Shown: positions 15,859 to 24,448 of the stretch, piece after piece
Position numbering within the stretch: the stretch's first letter is position 1
How the letters are laid out: each line of letters opens with the position of its first letter
Assembly: GCA_964477295.1 (NCBI GenBank)
Contig: CAYZEZ010000014.1
Span: 1 to 31,609 of the forward strand
Direction: 5' to 3'
From: CAYZEZ01 sp964477295
Lineage (GTDB): Bacteria > Bacteroidota > Bacteroidia > Bacteroidales > SM23-62
DNA length: 31,609 bases
Notes under the pieces: model-generated
Told to the model about the DNA's origin: nothing
What the model saw: the letters and a program-made list of their open reading frames with translations, nothing else
Database searches by the model: none
Made by a program: the position numbers and the translations under genes

Positions 15859-15888
15859 CCCGTCACCCGTCACACGTCACACGTCACT
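15859..15888 (-). repeat. Right inverted heptamer array of the four-helix cassette
   Basis: On the minus strand: AGTGACG, TGTGACG, TGTGACG, GGTGACG, then GG. It begins 2 nt after the DUF5723 gene's TAA stop (15891-15893) and 2 nt after the four-helix gene's stop on the other strand. Confidence 0.93.
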
Positions 15889-15890
15889 TC

Positions 15891-17375
15891 TTAATCATAC
15901 GCCGGGCATAACTTTTTCGATCCTCTTCTCCCCGAAGGTGGTCCTCCGCGGCCACGGCCTTCATCCTCTTCTGTACATCCGAAAATAAGGTTGAAACCAA
16001 ACTGAAAATTAAGGGTCCGGGCATTATACGGAAAAGGGATCCCCTCGTAGGAGACAAACCGTATGGGTATATGATCCGCAACAAAATAGAATTGAACGGC
16101 GGGACCACCCAATGCAAATCCTGCCCCTATGTTCCAGAGCTTATTATTCATTATTGAATAACTCATTGTTCCCGATAACCATTTGAAAGGTTTATAGTTG
16201 GCAGTGAGTGTGGTGCTAAAATGAGGCCGGTTATCATAAATCTCCGTTTTAATTAAACCCCCGAATCCCAGTTCAGGTAAGATCTTGTACAATCCACCAA
16301 TATAAACCTTGGTAGTTAGCATCGACCAATACGGATCGGTGCTGTTGGTAAATTCCCATGCTTCCTGAACCGAATCCACCAGGGTCCCAATCAGGTCGGC
16401 CTGGTTGGGATCGGCAATTAACTGGTTCAGGTCAAATCCGCTGAAGGAGGCTTCCCCGATAGAAGATAACCTGTTGGTGTTGGATTTCCAGTGGATAAAA
16501 CCCAGGTCGACAATACTGGCCGACAGGGTTATCTGTTCGGTATATTCATAGATCACTCCTGCATCCACGGCAAATCCCCTGTTTTTGTTCAGGAAATAAT
16601 TCCGGGCAATGTTTGAGCCGGAATTGCTGAAATCAACATCAGAAACCAGCCCAATACTGTCATAATTCACTACCATAGGGAAGGAAGCATTGATCTTATA
16701 GTTGGATGACACATCCAGCACAAAAGGATCCGAGGCAGTTTCAATCAATAGGTTAGACCGGCGAAAGACCACATTGGCCGATCCCATCAGGTATTTCGCA
16801 GTGACACCAAAGTATAATCCATCATACCATTCCGTGGCGGCGCCGGCAGCGATCTGGATATAATTAACGGCACTGGCACCCAATCCTCCCAGGTCAATGT
16901 CCTGCGTAGTTTCGGAAGATGAATCCCAGTTTCCGTCAGTCAGGTCGATCAATCCGCCCGGAAACCCGACACGGCTTTCCATGTGTTCAGAAATATTGAA
17001 ATGAAAATAATAGTCTGATATCCTGAATCCTGCTCCCAGGAGATTTAAAGTGAAGTCGTTCCGGATATAATTCCTTTTATGTAGTTTTTTCTTCAGGTTG
17101 GCCACATCGATCACAATGGAATCACTGCTTGATCCCGTTCCGTAGTGCAGTGCGTCGTGGTACCCAAAGGCAGTATTTGCATATGAATAACGAATGGAAG
17201 AAAGCACCGGGAGTTCCACATAGGTCCTGCAATGATACATAAGTGCCGGATTAGTATGAATAGCCTGGGGTATCCGGTGCATAAAATAGAGGGTGTTGTC
17301 CTGGGCTGACAATTTCATCAACATCCCTGGAATGAAAAGGGTAATAACTATGAGATTTCGAATTGTTTTATGCAC
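15891..17375 (-). CDS. DUF5723-like outer-membrane beta-barrel protein
   Basis: A 494-aa exported protein with a signal peptide ending at LSAQ/D, then the NTLYFMHRIPQAIHTNPALM start typical of the DUF5723 / PorP-like outer-membrane group, followed by many amphipathic beta-strands (for example VNYIQIAAGAATEWYDGLYF and HFSTTLTANYKPFKWLSGTM). The C-terminus carries an unusual Arg/Gly-rich tail (EDEGRGRGGPPSGRRGSKK). The start is GTG at 17375, directly after the TAG stop of the preceding lipoprotein gene with no spacing, so the two are surely translationally coupled. They probably act together at the outer membrane. The exact function is unknown. Confidence 0.72.
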   Translation of the reverse strand: MHKTIRNLIVITLFIPGMLMKLSAQDNTLYFMHRIPQAIHTNPALMYHCRTYVELPVLSSIRYSYANTAFGYHDALHYGTGSSSDSIVIDVANLKKKLHKRNYIRNDFTLNLLGAGFRISDYYFHFNISEHMESRVGFPGGLIDLTDGNWDSSSETTQDIDLGGLGASAVNYIQIAAGAATEWYDGLYFGVTAKYLMGSANVVFRRSNLLIETASDPFVLDVSSNYKINASFPMVVNYDSIGLVSDVDFSNSGSNIARNYFLNKNRGFAVDAGVIYEYTEQITLSASIVDLGFIHWKSNTNRLSSIGEASFSGFDLNQLIADPNQADLIGTLVDSVQEAWEFTNSTDPYWSMLTTKVYIGGLYKILPELGFGGLIKTEIYDNRPHFSTTLTANYKPFKWLSGTMSYSIMNNKLWNIGAGFALGGPAVQFYFVADHIPIRFVSYEGIPFPYNARTLNFQFGFNLIFGCTEEDEGRGRGGPPSGRRGSKKLCPAYD

Positions 17376-19037
17376 CTAGTACTCCGCTGTGTTTACTTCC
17401 AGGTCCCCAATAATACCGATATAGGCATCAAGGAAATAGCTGGTATATATTTTTACATTTTCTTTCAGTTCAAAACCGGTTGTGTTCATTCTCCCGTGCA
17501 TGACCAGGTATCGCGACTCCGATATATTATCGATCTGTTCCCGGGTAAATTCAATCTCAATCGGATCGTTTTCATAGGGATCGGCTTTTCCGTCTCCATC
17601 CGTATCTGTTGCTCCGGTAATGATACGGCCTTCATCGTTTATGTCACTGAACAATGAGTCGAGTACAGTAAAATTCTCATCAACAAAATAGCCCTGTATA
17701 TTGATATTAACCGGGAAGCTGTTTGTTGCATTTATCCTGAAGGCGAGTCTTTTTATTTCTTCCGGAGGATTGCTATAAAAACTTTCGAAATTAAAACTGA
17801 GGGTATCCAGCATCAGCATGAAATCGGCATAGCCATAAATGGGAAGTGTCAGATCAGCCCGCACCTTATATTCACTGTCCCTGGTAATAAAATTGGTATG
17901 ATCGTTTCCATACGGATTCATCATTCCCTGAACCCCATAGGTAAGGGAGGACGGCGATTGCTCCAATGCATCGAATAAATTTGAATTTAAAACATCCAGT
18001 AAAATGCTGTCTTTCACCGATTCCCCCACCTGGCTGAGGCCAGGATAATTCATCACTAATGGATTTGCTGCTGAAGGGACACCGGAACCTGTAATGTTTA
18101 CACTGGTGTTATCTTTGGTGATCACGGCAAAGTCTTCCAGTAAGATCTGGATGGGAAGGCCATAGGAATTATCAAAACTTAATTTCAGTTCCGGTTCGGC
18201 AAAATGAAAGGTCCCCTGGATGATATTATCAAAGAAATCAATGGTGACAGACTGTGGATCTGTATTTATGGTATACTGTCCCAAATAACCAAAAATGGAG
18301 GAGTAATCAGTGTCTTCGATCTGCATATTAATGTCGAGGATTGTTCCTCCTGCAGGTATTATCCCTGATGATGGATTTAATGTTACGGTATATTTGAATT
18401 CCAGTTGATTCACATCCTGTGGATTTTGGGAGAGAATGATTGTATACCCTTCCAGGTTTGTGGCCAGGGGGTTCTCCTGCTCGAGTGGAACACTGATCTG
18501 CAGGATTTTACCGTTTTTAACGATACCAGCACTTGTAATTTCGAGGTTTCCATTCAGGTTGTGATCAGAATTAATGGTTATTATCAGGGTCATTGAATCA
18601 ACCAGGATGCTGTCTATTTCAGTATAATCCGGACCGTCGATATCCATACTTATGAGGGTTGAATCCTGAATTGTATATGAATCCGAAATTAAGCTCAGGT
18701 CAATGGGTAAAGGTGAACTGTTGGGAACAGAGCTGTTGAATGACACATCGGGTATGGTGATAAACTCCCCTGCCTTAAAAGAGATGAGTTCCTGACTGTA
18801 TACAATGGTGATGAATCCATCATCGTCTATCTGCACAGTTTTCGATTCTGCTGAATCTTCAAGTAACTTTTCCAGCTGATAATGCACATTTCCAAGGGGG
18901 AGGGCCACACCGGGTGAAAATTCCAATGACCGGTCGAGCTTATCAGGATCAAACTGTTCCTTTATGCAGGAATGCAACGAGAACAGGATTAACAGCAGGG
19001 CCGGGACCCTGATAATATGATGGTGGATTGACTTCAT
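17376..19037 (-). CDS. Large hypothetical lipoprotein, coupled to DUF5723 gene
   Basis: A 553-aa SPII lipoprotein (signal to LHSC, Cys24). The mature part is almost all beta: it starts FDPDKLDRSLEFSPGVALPLG, with repeated Asn/Asp-rich strands, consistent with a stack of immunoglobulin-like or beta-sandwich domains. Near residue 485 is TDTDGDGKADPYENDP, a short Asp-rich calcium-binding-like loop resembling a thrombospondin type-3 motif. No catalytic motif is seen. Its stop codon abuts the GTG of the outer-membrane barrel gene. I do not know the family by name, but this lipoprotein plus barrel pairing is common in Bacteroidota as I recall. Confidence 0.65.
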   Translation of the reverse strand: MKSIHHHIIRVPALLLILFSLHSCIKEQFDPDKLDRSLEFSPGVALPLGNVHYQLEKLLEDSAESKTVQIDDDGFITIVYSQELISFKAGEFITIPDVSFNSSVPNSSPLPIDLSLISDSYTIQDSTLISMDIDGPDYTEIDSILVDSMTLIITINSDHNLNGNLEITSAGIVKNGKILQISVPLEQENPLATNLEGYTIILSQNPQDVNQLEFKYTVTLNPSSGIIPAGGTILDINMQIEDTDYSSIFGYLGQYTINTDPQSVTIDFFDNIIQGTFHFAEPELKLSFDNSYGLPIQILLEDFAVITKDNTSVNITGSGVPSAANPLVMNYPGLSQVGESVKDSILLDVLNSNLFDALEQSPSSLTYGVQGMMNPYGNDHTNFITRDSEYKVRADLTLPIYGYADFMLMLDTLSFNFESFYSNPPEEIKRLAFRINATNSFPVNINIQGYFVDENFTVLDSLFSDINDEGRIITGATDTDGDGKADPYENDPIEIEFTREQIDNISESRYLVMHGRMNTTGFELKENVKIYTSYFLDAYIGIIGDLEVNTAEY

Positions 19038-19117
19038 TTAATAATCTCCAGGGCGTCCTCCTGACTCATCCCGCTGGAACTAAATATGGTTAAAAACGAA
19101 TTTAGTAATAATTTGTT

Positions 19118-19131
19118 TTAATCAGGATTAA
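19118..19131. promoter_or_regulatory. Possible operator in the 19037/19249 divergent gap
   Basis: TTAATC and GATTAA flank a 2-nt centre in the 211-bp gap between the lipoprotein gene and the ROK regulator. It could be an autoregulatory ROK site. It is short and AT-rich, so chance is a real alternative. Confidence 0.25.
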
Positions 19132-19248
19132 GTATTGATATTTGCCCGTTAAATATTTGCTAAAAGGGATATTAACAGGCGATAAGTTGACATTTAAACA
19201 TTTATACATTACTATCGTAACATTAGAAAGTTCTGAAATTTAATTGAT

Positions 19249-20525
19249 ATGCCGTATTCTGATTCAGAATTACCAAAGGGTAATGCTTTGTATATTAACA
19301 GGTTGAACAAGATTAAGGTACTTGGGCTGGTAAGGGAACATAGTACAATATCGAGGGCTGAAATTGTAAAAAAATCAGGACTTAGTACACCCACAGTTAC
19401 CAGGATTATTGACAGTTTGATTAAGAATGAAAATTAGTTATTCCCATTGGAATGGAGACCTCGGATGGTGGCAGACCTCCGGTTCTTTTAAAATTCAATG
19501 GTGAGAAGAATTATGTGATTGGGATTGACCTGGGAGCCACTTCCACCCGGGGAGTGTTTTCTAATATGAATGGAAAATTCATAACAGAGATTGAATTTCC
19601 GACCCGGCTCGAAGCCGGTTTTACCGAGATCATGGACGATGTGGCAAAACTGATTAACGATCTGGCACGGAGCAAAAAGTCAATAAACAAGAGTCGCATC
19701 TCCGGAGTTGGGATTGCAGTTGCCGGACTCATAAATCAGCAGAAAAGATTGGTTAAGTATTCGCCCGTTTTTGACTGGTATGATGTAGATATCACAGAAG
19801 CACTGGAATTAAAAATTGAATATCCCATTATTTTCGACAACGTGACCCGGTTGATGGCCCTTGGCGGGTTGTGTTACAGTAAGGGAATGAAACACAGGAA
19901 TTTCATATGCGTCAATGTGGGGTGCAGTATTGGATCGGGGATCATAGCCAATGGCAAATTGCTGACCGGGGTGGATGGATTTGCCGGGGAGTTTGGACAT
20001 ATAAGCATTGATAACAACGGCAATATTCAGTGCAGTTGCAAGAAATATGGTTGCCTTGAAGCGCTCACATCCGGAAAGGCCATTGCCCTGACGGCACAGA
20101 GCCGGCTTGCAAGGGGACAGTCAAGCATGTTGAATGAAATGTGCAAGGGTGATCTGAGCAAGGTCACCGCCAAAATGGTAGCCGAAGCGGCCAGGCAAGG
20201 TGATGAGCTGGCTTTGAACGTCTTTACCCGGGCCATGGAATATATTGGGCTGGGCATTTCAAACCTGATCAATATTATTAATCCAGAACTGATTGTTATA
20301 GGTGGGGGTTTGTCTATGGCAGGGGACATATTTTTCGATACGATCCGGGAAGTTGTCGCAAGGAATGTGATGCAATATGCCTCACGACAGGTTGAGATCC
20401 AACCTGTGACTCACGGAAATAACGCTGCTTTGATGGGAGCATTCTCTCTTATCCTGAATAAGGTACTGAATCTCGACTTTGATTCCCAAAGCCTGATAGC
20501 AAATTATGATGTGATCTATTGTTAG
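19249..20525 (+). pseudogene. ROK-family (NagC/XylR-like) regulator, frameshifted
   Basis: The N-terminal part 19249-19437 (62 aa) is a winged-helix/MarR-like DNA-binding segment: TISRAEIVKKSGLSTPTVTR. It ends at TAG 19435-19437. The kinase-fold part resumes in another frame, whose codons just before 19452 read VIPIG and continue METSDGGRPPVLLKF, exactly as an undisrupted ROK repressor would. Adding one T in the AATTAG sequence restores NEN-L-VIPIG, so one base has been lost near 19433. The downstream part has GIDLGATSTRG (phosphate site), FAGEFGH and the zinc motif C-x-C-x4-C (CSCKKYGC). It may be a true pseudogene or an assembly error. Intact ROK repressors control sugar-utilisation genes, fitting the GH2 downstream. 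Confidence 0.85.
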
Positions 20526-20620
20526 TTGGAGTGGCCGGAAAAACGGGGCGGGAGGAAATTTCAACCGGAATTTCTAATATCCTGAATATTCATATAATTC
20601 TACCAACTTGCGAAACGATA

Positions 20621-21343
20621 TTAATTATCGATCTTCACCTTATAATCCCCTGAAGTTATGTACCTGTTATTCAGTTTGGTCTTGGTTATTGCTTTAACAT
20701 GAATATCGGCTGATGTTGACCCTCCCTTAGCAACGAAAAAAGGTATTTCTCCCACACCATCTCTGGTGGGTACAGGTGCTGAAATAGTATCACCATCATT
20801 GCTGATGACCAGTTGGCGAAAAACCACTTCGCTGGCATTATTGGATAAATGCATCCTCAGCATGAACCTGGTGCCGTTACCTTCTCTTACAGGCTTTACG
20901 AATACAATTTCAGGATATTTTAAGAGGAGTTTTCCATCCTCGGTATATTCCTTCAACCCGGGTTGTTGTTCACCGTTTTTATAAGGTGATTCAGACATCA
21001 GTTTGCCTGACGGGTAGAATTTCTTTATTATGCCATGTTCTTTTCCATGGACATATGGGGTTATCTGGTAAACTTTCCCGTCTTCATAGTACCATATCGA
21101 TTCACCATGTTTTTTACCCTGGTCATAAATGATCAGGGACTGTAACTTGCCATTTTCATAATAATACTTTGCAGGTCCTTGTTTTAACCCGTCTATGTGT
21201 GATATTTCAGACTCCAGCTTGCCCATCTGGTTGTATTTTCTCTGGATCTGGGTACTGTCCTTACTACCTGGCTGATTACGAGAACTGCAAAAAGTAAGGA
21301 TTGACAGGGTAATGCAAAGGAGGAAATAACCACTTATTTTCAT
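20621..21343 (-). CDS. MORN-variant repeat lipoprotein (YwqK-like)
   Basis: A 240-aa protein with a signal ending at FCSSRN, probably SPII (Cys19), though Phe at -1 is atypical. Residues about 35-150 hold four to five MORN-variant repeats of about 22 aa: KYYYENGKLQSLIIYDQGKK, IWYYEDGKVYQITPYVHGKE and KKFYPSGKLMSESPYKNGE. Residues about 155-240 are a beta-rich domain without known motif. Such proteins are often labelled YwqK-family antitoxin, but no toxin partner is adjacent, so a toxin-antitoxin role is not supported. Convergent with the ROK gene. Confidence 0.72.
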   Translation of the reverse strand: MKISGYFLLCITLSILTFCSSRNQPGSKDSTQIQRKYNQMGKLESEISHIDGLKQGPAKYYYENGKLQSLIIYDQGKKHGESIWYYEDGKVYQITPYVHGKEHGIIKKFYPSGKLMSESPYKNGEQQPGLKEYTEDGKLLLKYPEIVFVKPVREGNGTRFMLRMHLSNNASEVVFRQLVISNDGDTISAPVPTRDGVGEIPFFVAKGGSTSADIHVKAITKTKLNNRYITSGDYKVKIDN

Positions 21344-21461
21344 ATATGTAAAGATTGAATGATAAAGATATTAATAATAAGCATTTGCCGGTAATATTAT
21401 ATTTCTTGGTTTCAAACAATTAAAAATATTTACTGCACTGGAATATTCATTTGAACGGGAA

Positions 21462-21680
21462 TTGAAAATGGTGAAGACGCCATGTTTGAAGAATTACCTT
21501 GAAGCAGGAGAATTAACACTCACTGATGATTATTTGAAACCGGGACATGTGGCATTCAGGGTGGCCAAATATGGTGATCCAACCTGTGGATATGATTTCT
21601 CTTCCAGGAACATTCTATACCAACTGGTCACCCTGTTCTTTTCCTTCCGGGAAATACATTTGTGTGATCAGGACCAATGA
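21462..21680 (+). pseudogene. Small ORF or remnant of a larger gene (uncertain)
   Basis: Within the 485-bp gap 21344-21828, this frame encodes 72 aa or fewer, including LKNYLEAGELTLTDDYLKPG and HVAFRVAKYGDPTCGYDFSS. The composition is protein-like rather than random, yet there is no good start (TTG at 21462 or ATG 21468) and the last 20 residues look like non-coding read-through. I do not recognise it. A relic of a carbohydrate gene lost beside the GH2 gene is possible. The rest of the gap (from about 21720) holds the paired palindrome described separately. Confidence 0.3.
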
Positions 21681-21738
21681 AGATATCGGATTAAAAAGCT
21701 CATTTTTGTAAAAAACCAATATACTACGAAACGTCCGT

Positions 21739-21783
21739 GAAAATATTTTCGTTATTATCACTAAATGATATGAAAATATTATT
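21739..21783. promoter_or_regulatory. Paired palindrome GAAAATATTTTC / GAAAATATTATT upstream of GH2
   Basis: GAAAATATTTTC (21739-21750) is a perfect 12-bp palindrome. A second half-matching copy GAAAATATTATT starts at 21772, 33 bp (about three helical turns) away. In addition AATATTTTC 21742-21750 and GAAAATATT 21772-21780 form a 9-bp inverted repeat. The site lies 46-90 bp before the GH2 start and may be a regulator site. AT-richness lowers confidence. Confidence 0.4.
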
Positions 21784-21828
21784 ATTGTAAGTTATACGAG
21801 AACTATTAATTAAATTAAAGATATACAA

Positions 21829-24324
21829 GTGAAAACATCAACAAGACTTTCGCTATTTCTGCTAATATTATTTGTAAGTGCTTGCACCGCGAACCAAAAA
21901 CCTGGTTCAGAATGGCAAATCGCCAACTGCCCCCTGCTGACCCCATGGTCGGAGAAGGTAAATCCAGCTAATGCCTTGCCGGAATATCCACGTCCACAAA
22001 TGGTACGTGATGATTGGCTGAACCTGAATGGTTTATGGGATTTTGCCATCGTACCAAGAGAGAGTGGCCAACCTGAAGCATGGGATGGGAAAATACTGGT
22101 TCCATACCCCATTGAATCGGCTTTGTCAGGAGTGGGAAAAATTGTTGGAACCGATAACAAAGTATGGTATAAAAGAATATTTAAGATCCCCGAAGAATGG
22201 AATGACAAAATCATCTGGTTGCATTTTGGAGCTATTGACTGGGAAGCTACTGTCTGGGTCAACGGTCGGGAGGTGGGATCGCACAAAGGAGGTTATGATG
22301 CATTCAGCTTCAATATATCCAAAGAGTTGTCCGATGGCGGTGACCAGGAGATTGTAATTTCTGTCTGGGATCCGGTGGATGAGGGAACTCAACCGCGAGG
22401 TAAACAGGTGAGTAGTCCCCATGGGATCTGGTATACCTCGGTAACCGGAATATGGCAAACGGTTTGGGTAGAGCCGGTAAACCAGGTATATATTAACCGT
22501 ATTAAAATAATTCCAGATATCGACGAAGAACAGGTTATTGTATGGAACAATATATCAGGAACAGGTGAAAAGGTTGATCTGGTTGCCGAACTGTTAATAG
22601 ATGGCAAAGGGGTCTCAAAGGGTGTTGCCGAGGGAGACTTTATTGTTATTGATGTTCCCGACATGAAGCTTTGGTCTCCCCATCATCCCTTCCTGTATGA
22701 TTTGAAACTGACCCTGCTGGATAAAGAGGGTGAGGTTCTGGACCAAATAATAAGCTATGTAGGTATGCGGAAAATATCGCTGGGAAAGGATGAAAGTGGA
22801 ATTACGCGTATGATGCTGAACAATGAATTTTTGTTTCAGTTCGGTCCGCTTGACCAGGGTTGGTGGCCGGATGGACTATATACAGCAGCCACCGATGATG
22901 CCCTGAAATATGATGTGGAAGCTACTAAAAAACTTGGATTTAATATGGCCAGAAAGCATGTGAAGATTGAACCTGAGCGATGGTATTACTGGTGCGATAA
23001 GCTGGGACTGCTCGTCTGGCAGGATATGCCGAGTGGTGACGAGTATATTGGCCCCGATGAACCGGATATTATCCGTACTGACGTATCTGACCAGCAGTTC
23101 AGGTTTGAACTGCAGCAACTGGTGGAAGATCATTTTAACCATCCCGGTATTATTGTATGGGTACCCTTCAACGAAGGATGGGGCCAGTATGCTACAGGTG
23201 ATATCGTTGAGTATGTAAAGGGATTGGATTCGACCCGGCTGGTTAATCCCTCCAGCGGATGGGCCGACCGAAAGGTAGGTGATATTAAGGACATACATGC
23301 TTATCCCGGACCTGCAATTCCCCGGCTGGAAGATGAAAGGGCCATTGTGTTGGGAGAATTCGGGGGACTTGGTTTACCACTGGAAGGGCATACCTGGCAG
23401 GAAATGGACAACTGGGGGTACAGGAGTTACGAAACAACGGATGATTTGCTTGACGCCTATACAAACCTGATACGTGAACTTATGCCTATGGTTCGGAATG
23501 GATTATCGGCAGCAGTATATACCCAAACAAGTGATGTGGAAGTCGAAGTGAACGGATTGATGACCTATGACCGCAAAGTAATCAAGATGGACCCGGAAAA
23601 GGTTGCAAAAATAAACAGCGGTTTCCTGCCACCGATTATTATAGCTGAGTCAAGGATATTTCTTGAAGAGATGGATATTGGAATAAAAAATACCCTGCAG
23701 GAAGGAGAGATAAGGTATACCCTGGATGGTTCAGATCCGGGAAAAGAATCATTGCTCTATTCCGGTCCCGTTAAATTAAACGAATCAGCCACAATTAAGG
23801 CCCGAACCTTCTGGATTGACGGGTCTTTTAGCGGAATAACGGAACTGGAAGTTGCAAAAGTTATGCTAAGGAAGGGGATTGAGAAATCAGGTATTGAACC
23901 AGGTCTAACCTACCAGTATTTTGAAAAAGAAACGAATGATTCGTGGAGTCAGATACCTGATTTTAAGGAGCTTCAGCCGGTATCTGAAGGTACTGTTGCT
24001 CAATGCAACCTGGAACCGGCCGAACGTGGTGAAGCATTTGCATTGGTATTTGAAGGATATATGCGTGTCACCAACAGCGGGATATATACATTCTATTCCA
24101 ACTCGGACGATGGATCAAAGTTATATATAGACGGAGACCTTGTAATTGACAATGATTTCCGGCACGGGATGGTTGAAAAGTCGGGACAGGTTGCACTGGG
24201 TGCCGGGGTGTTTCCTTTCCGCGTTGAATTCTACCAGGGAGAAGGCGGGAAAGGACTTGAAGTGAAATACGAGGGGCCGGACATTAAGAAGCAGGCAATA
24301 CCTGAAAAAGCTTTCTTTCATTAG
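21829..24324 (+). CDS. GH2 family glycoside hydrolase lipoprotein with CHB_HEX-C and PA14 domains
   Basis: An 831-aa SPII lipoprotein (VSAC, Cys19; GTG start at 21829). Residues about 45-200 are the GH2 sugar-binding jelly roll, 200-295 an Ig-like domain, 300-590 the TIM barrel. The acid/base is Glu449 in WVPFNEGWGQY and the nucleophile Glu510 in VLGEFGG. Residues about 625-690 (GEIRYTLDGSDPGKESLLYS) form a chitobiase C-terminal-type beta-sandwich. Residues about 695-831 form a PA14 domain (YTFYSNSDDGSKLYIDGDLV). It probably removes beta-galactosyl, glucuronyl or mannosyl groups from polysaccharide at the cell surface; specificity cannot be told. It fits with nearby sulfatases and the broken ROK regulator. 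Confidence 0.88.
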   Translation: MKTSTRLSLFLLILFVSACTANQKPGSEWQIANCPLLTPWSEKVNPANALPEYPRPQMVRDDWLNLNGLWDFAIVPRESGQPEAWDGKILVPYPIESALSGVGKIVGTDNKVWYKRIFKIPEEWNDKIIWLHFGAIDWEATVWVNGREVGSHKGGYDAFSFNISKELSDGGDQEIVISVWDPVDEGTQPRGKQVSSPHGIWYTSVTGIWQTVWVEPVNQVYINRIKIIPDIDEEQVIVWNNISGTGEKVDLVAELLIDGKGVSKGVAEGDFIVIDVPDMKLWSPHHPFLYDLKLTLLDKEGEVLDQIISYVGMRKISLGKDESGITRMMLNNEFLFQFGPLDQGWWPDGLYTAATDDALKYDVEATKKLGFNMARKHVKIEPERWYYWCDKLGLLVWQDMPSGDEYIGPDEPDIIRTDVSDQQFRFELQQLVEDHFNHPGIIVWVPFNEGWGQYATGDIVEYVKGLDSTRLVNPSSGWADRKVGDIKDIHAYPGPAIPRLEDERAIVLGEFGGLGLPLEGHTWQEMDNWGYRSYETTDDLLDAYTNLIRELMPMVRNGLSAAVYTQTSDVEVEVNGLMTYDRKVIKMDPEKVAKINSGFLPPIIIAESRIFLEEMDIGIKNTLQEGEIRYTLDGSDPGKESLLYSGPVKLNESATIKARTFWIDGSFSGITELEVAKVMLRKGIEKSGIEPGLTYQYFEKETNDSWSQIPDFKELQPVSEGTVAQCNLEPAERGEAFALVFEGYMRVTNSGIYTFYSNSDDGSKLYIDGDLVIDNDFRHGMVEKSGQVALGAGVFPFRVEFYQGEGGKGLEVKYEGPDIKKQAIPEKAFFH

Positions 24325-24343
24325 GATATTTTTGAATTATCCT
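24323..24343 (+). terminator. Weak hairpin at GH2 gene end
   Basis: AGGATA (24323-24328) and TATCCT (24338-24343) form a 6-bp AT-rich stem overlapping the TAG stop and followed by CTTTTCCCC. Possible weak terminator. Confidence 0.3.
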
Positions 24344-24383
24344 CTTTTCCCCTTGGTTTTACTGTTGCCAGTGCCCTCATGAT

Positions 24384-24414
24384 TTGACTTCCTTTGAGAT
24401 AATGCCTATTTTTG
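24384..24414 (+). promoter_or_regulatory. Bacteroidota promoter for the aldo/keto reductase operon
   Basis: TTG at 24384-24386, a 20-nt spacer, then TATTTTTG at 24407-24414: both elements and spacing fit the -33 TTG / -7 TAnnTTTG consensus. The ATG is 34 nt after the -7 box. This is the best promoter in the window. Confidence 0.65.
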
Positions 24415-24448
24415 ATGTATCCTGAAGTTAACTTTAAAATTCATTGGC

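Noticed and set aside
15404..15888. Insertion sequence with target-site duplication
   Set aside because: No transposase motif in the encoded protein and no clear direct duplication outside the arms; kept only as a cassette-like unit.
20621..21343. Toxin-antitoxin pair based on the YwqK-like label
   Set aside because: MORN-variant lipoprotein stands alone; no small partner gene is adjacent.
21344..21461. Promoter for the MORN lipoprotein gene
   Set aside because: Only TATCTTTA-like near matches to the -7 box and no -33 TTG at a suitable distance.
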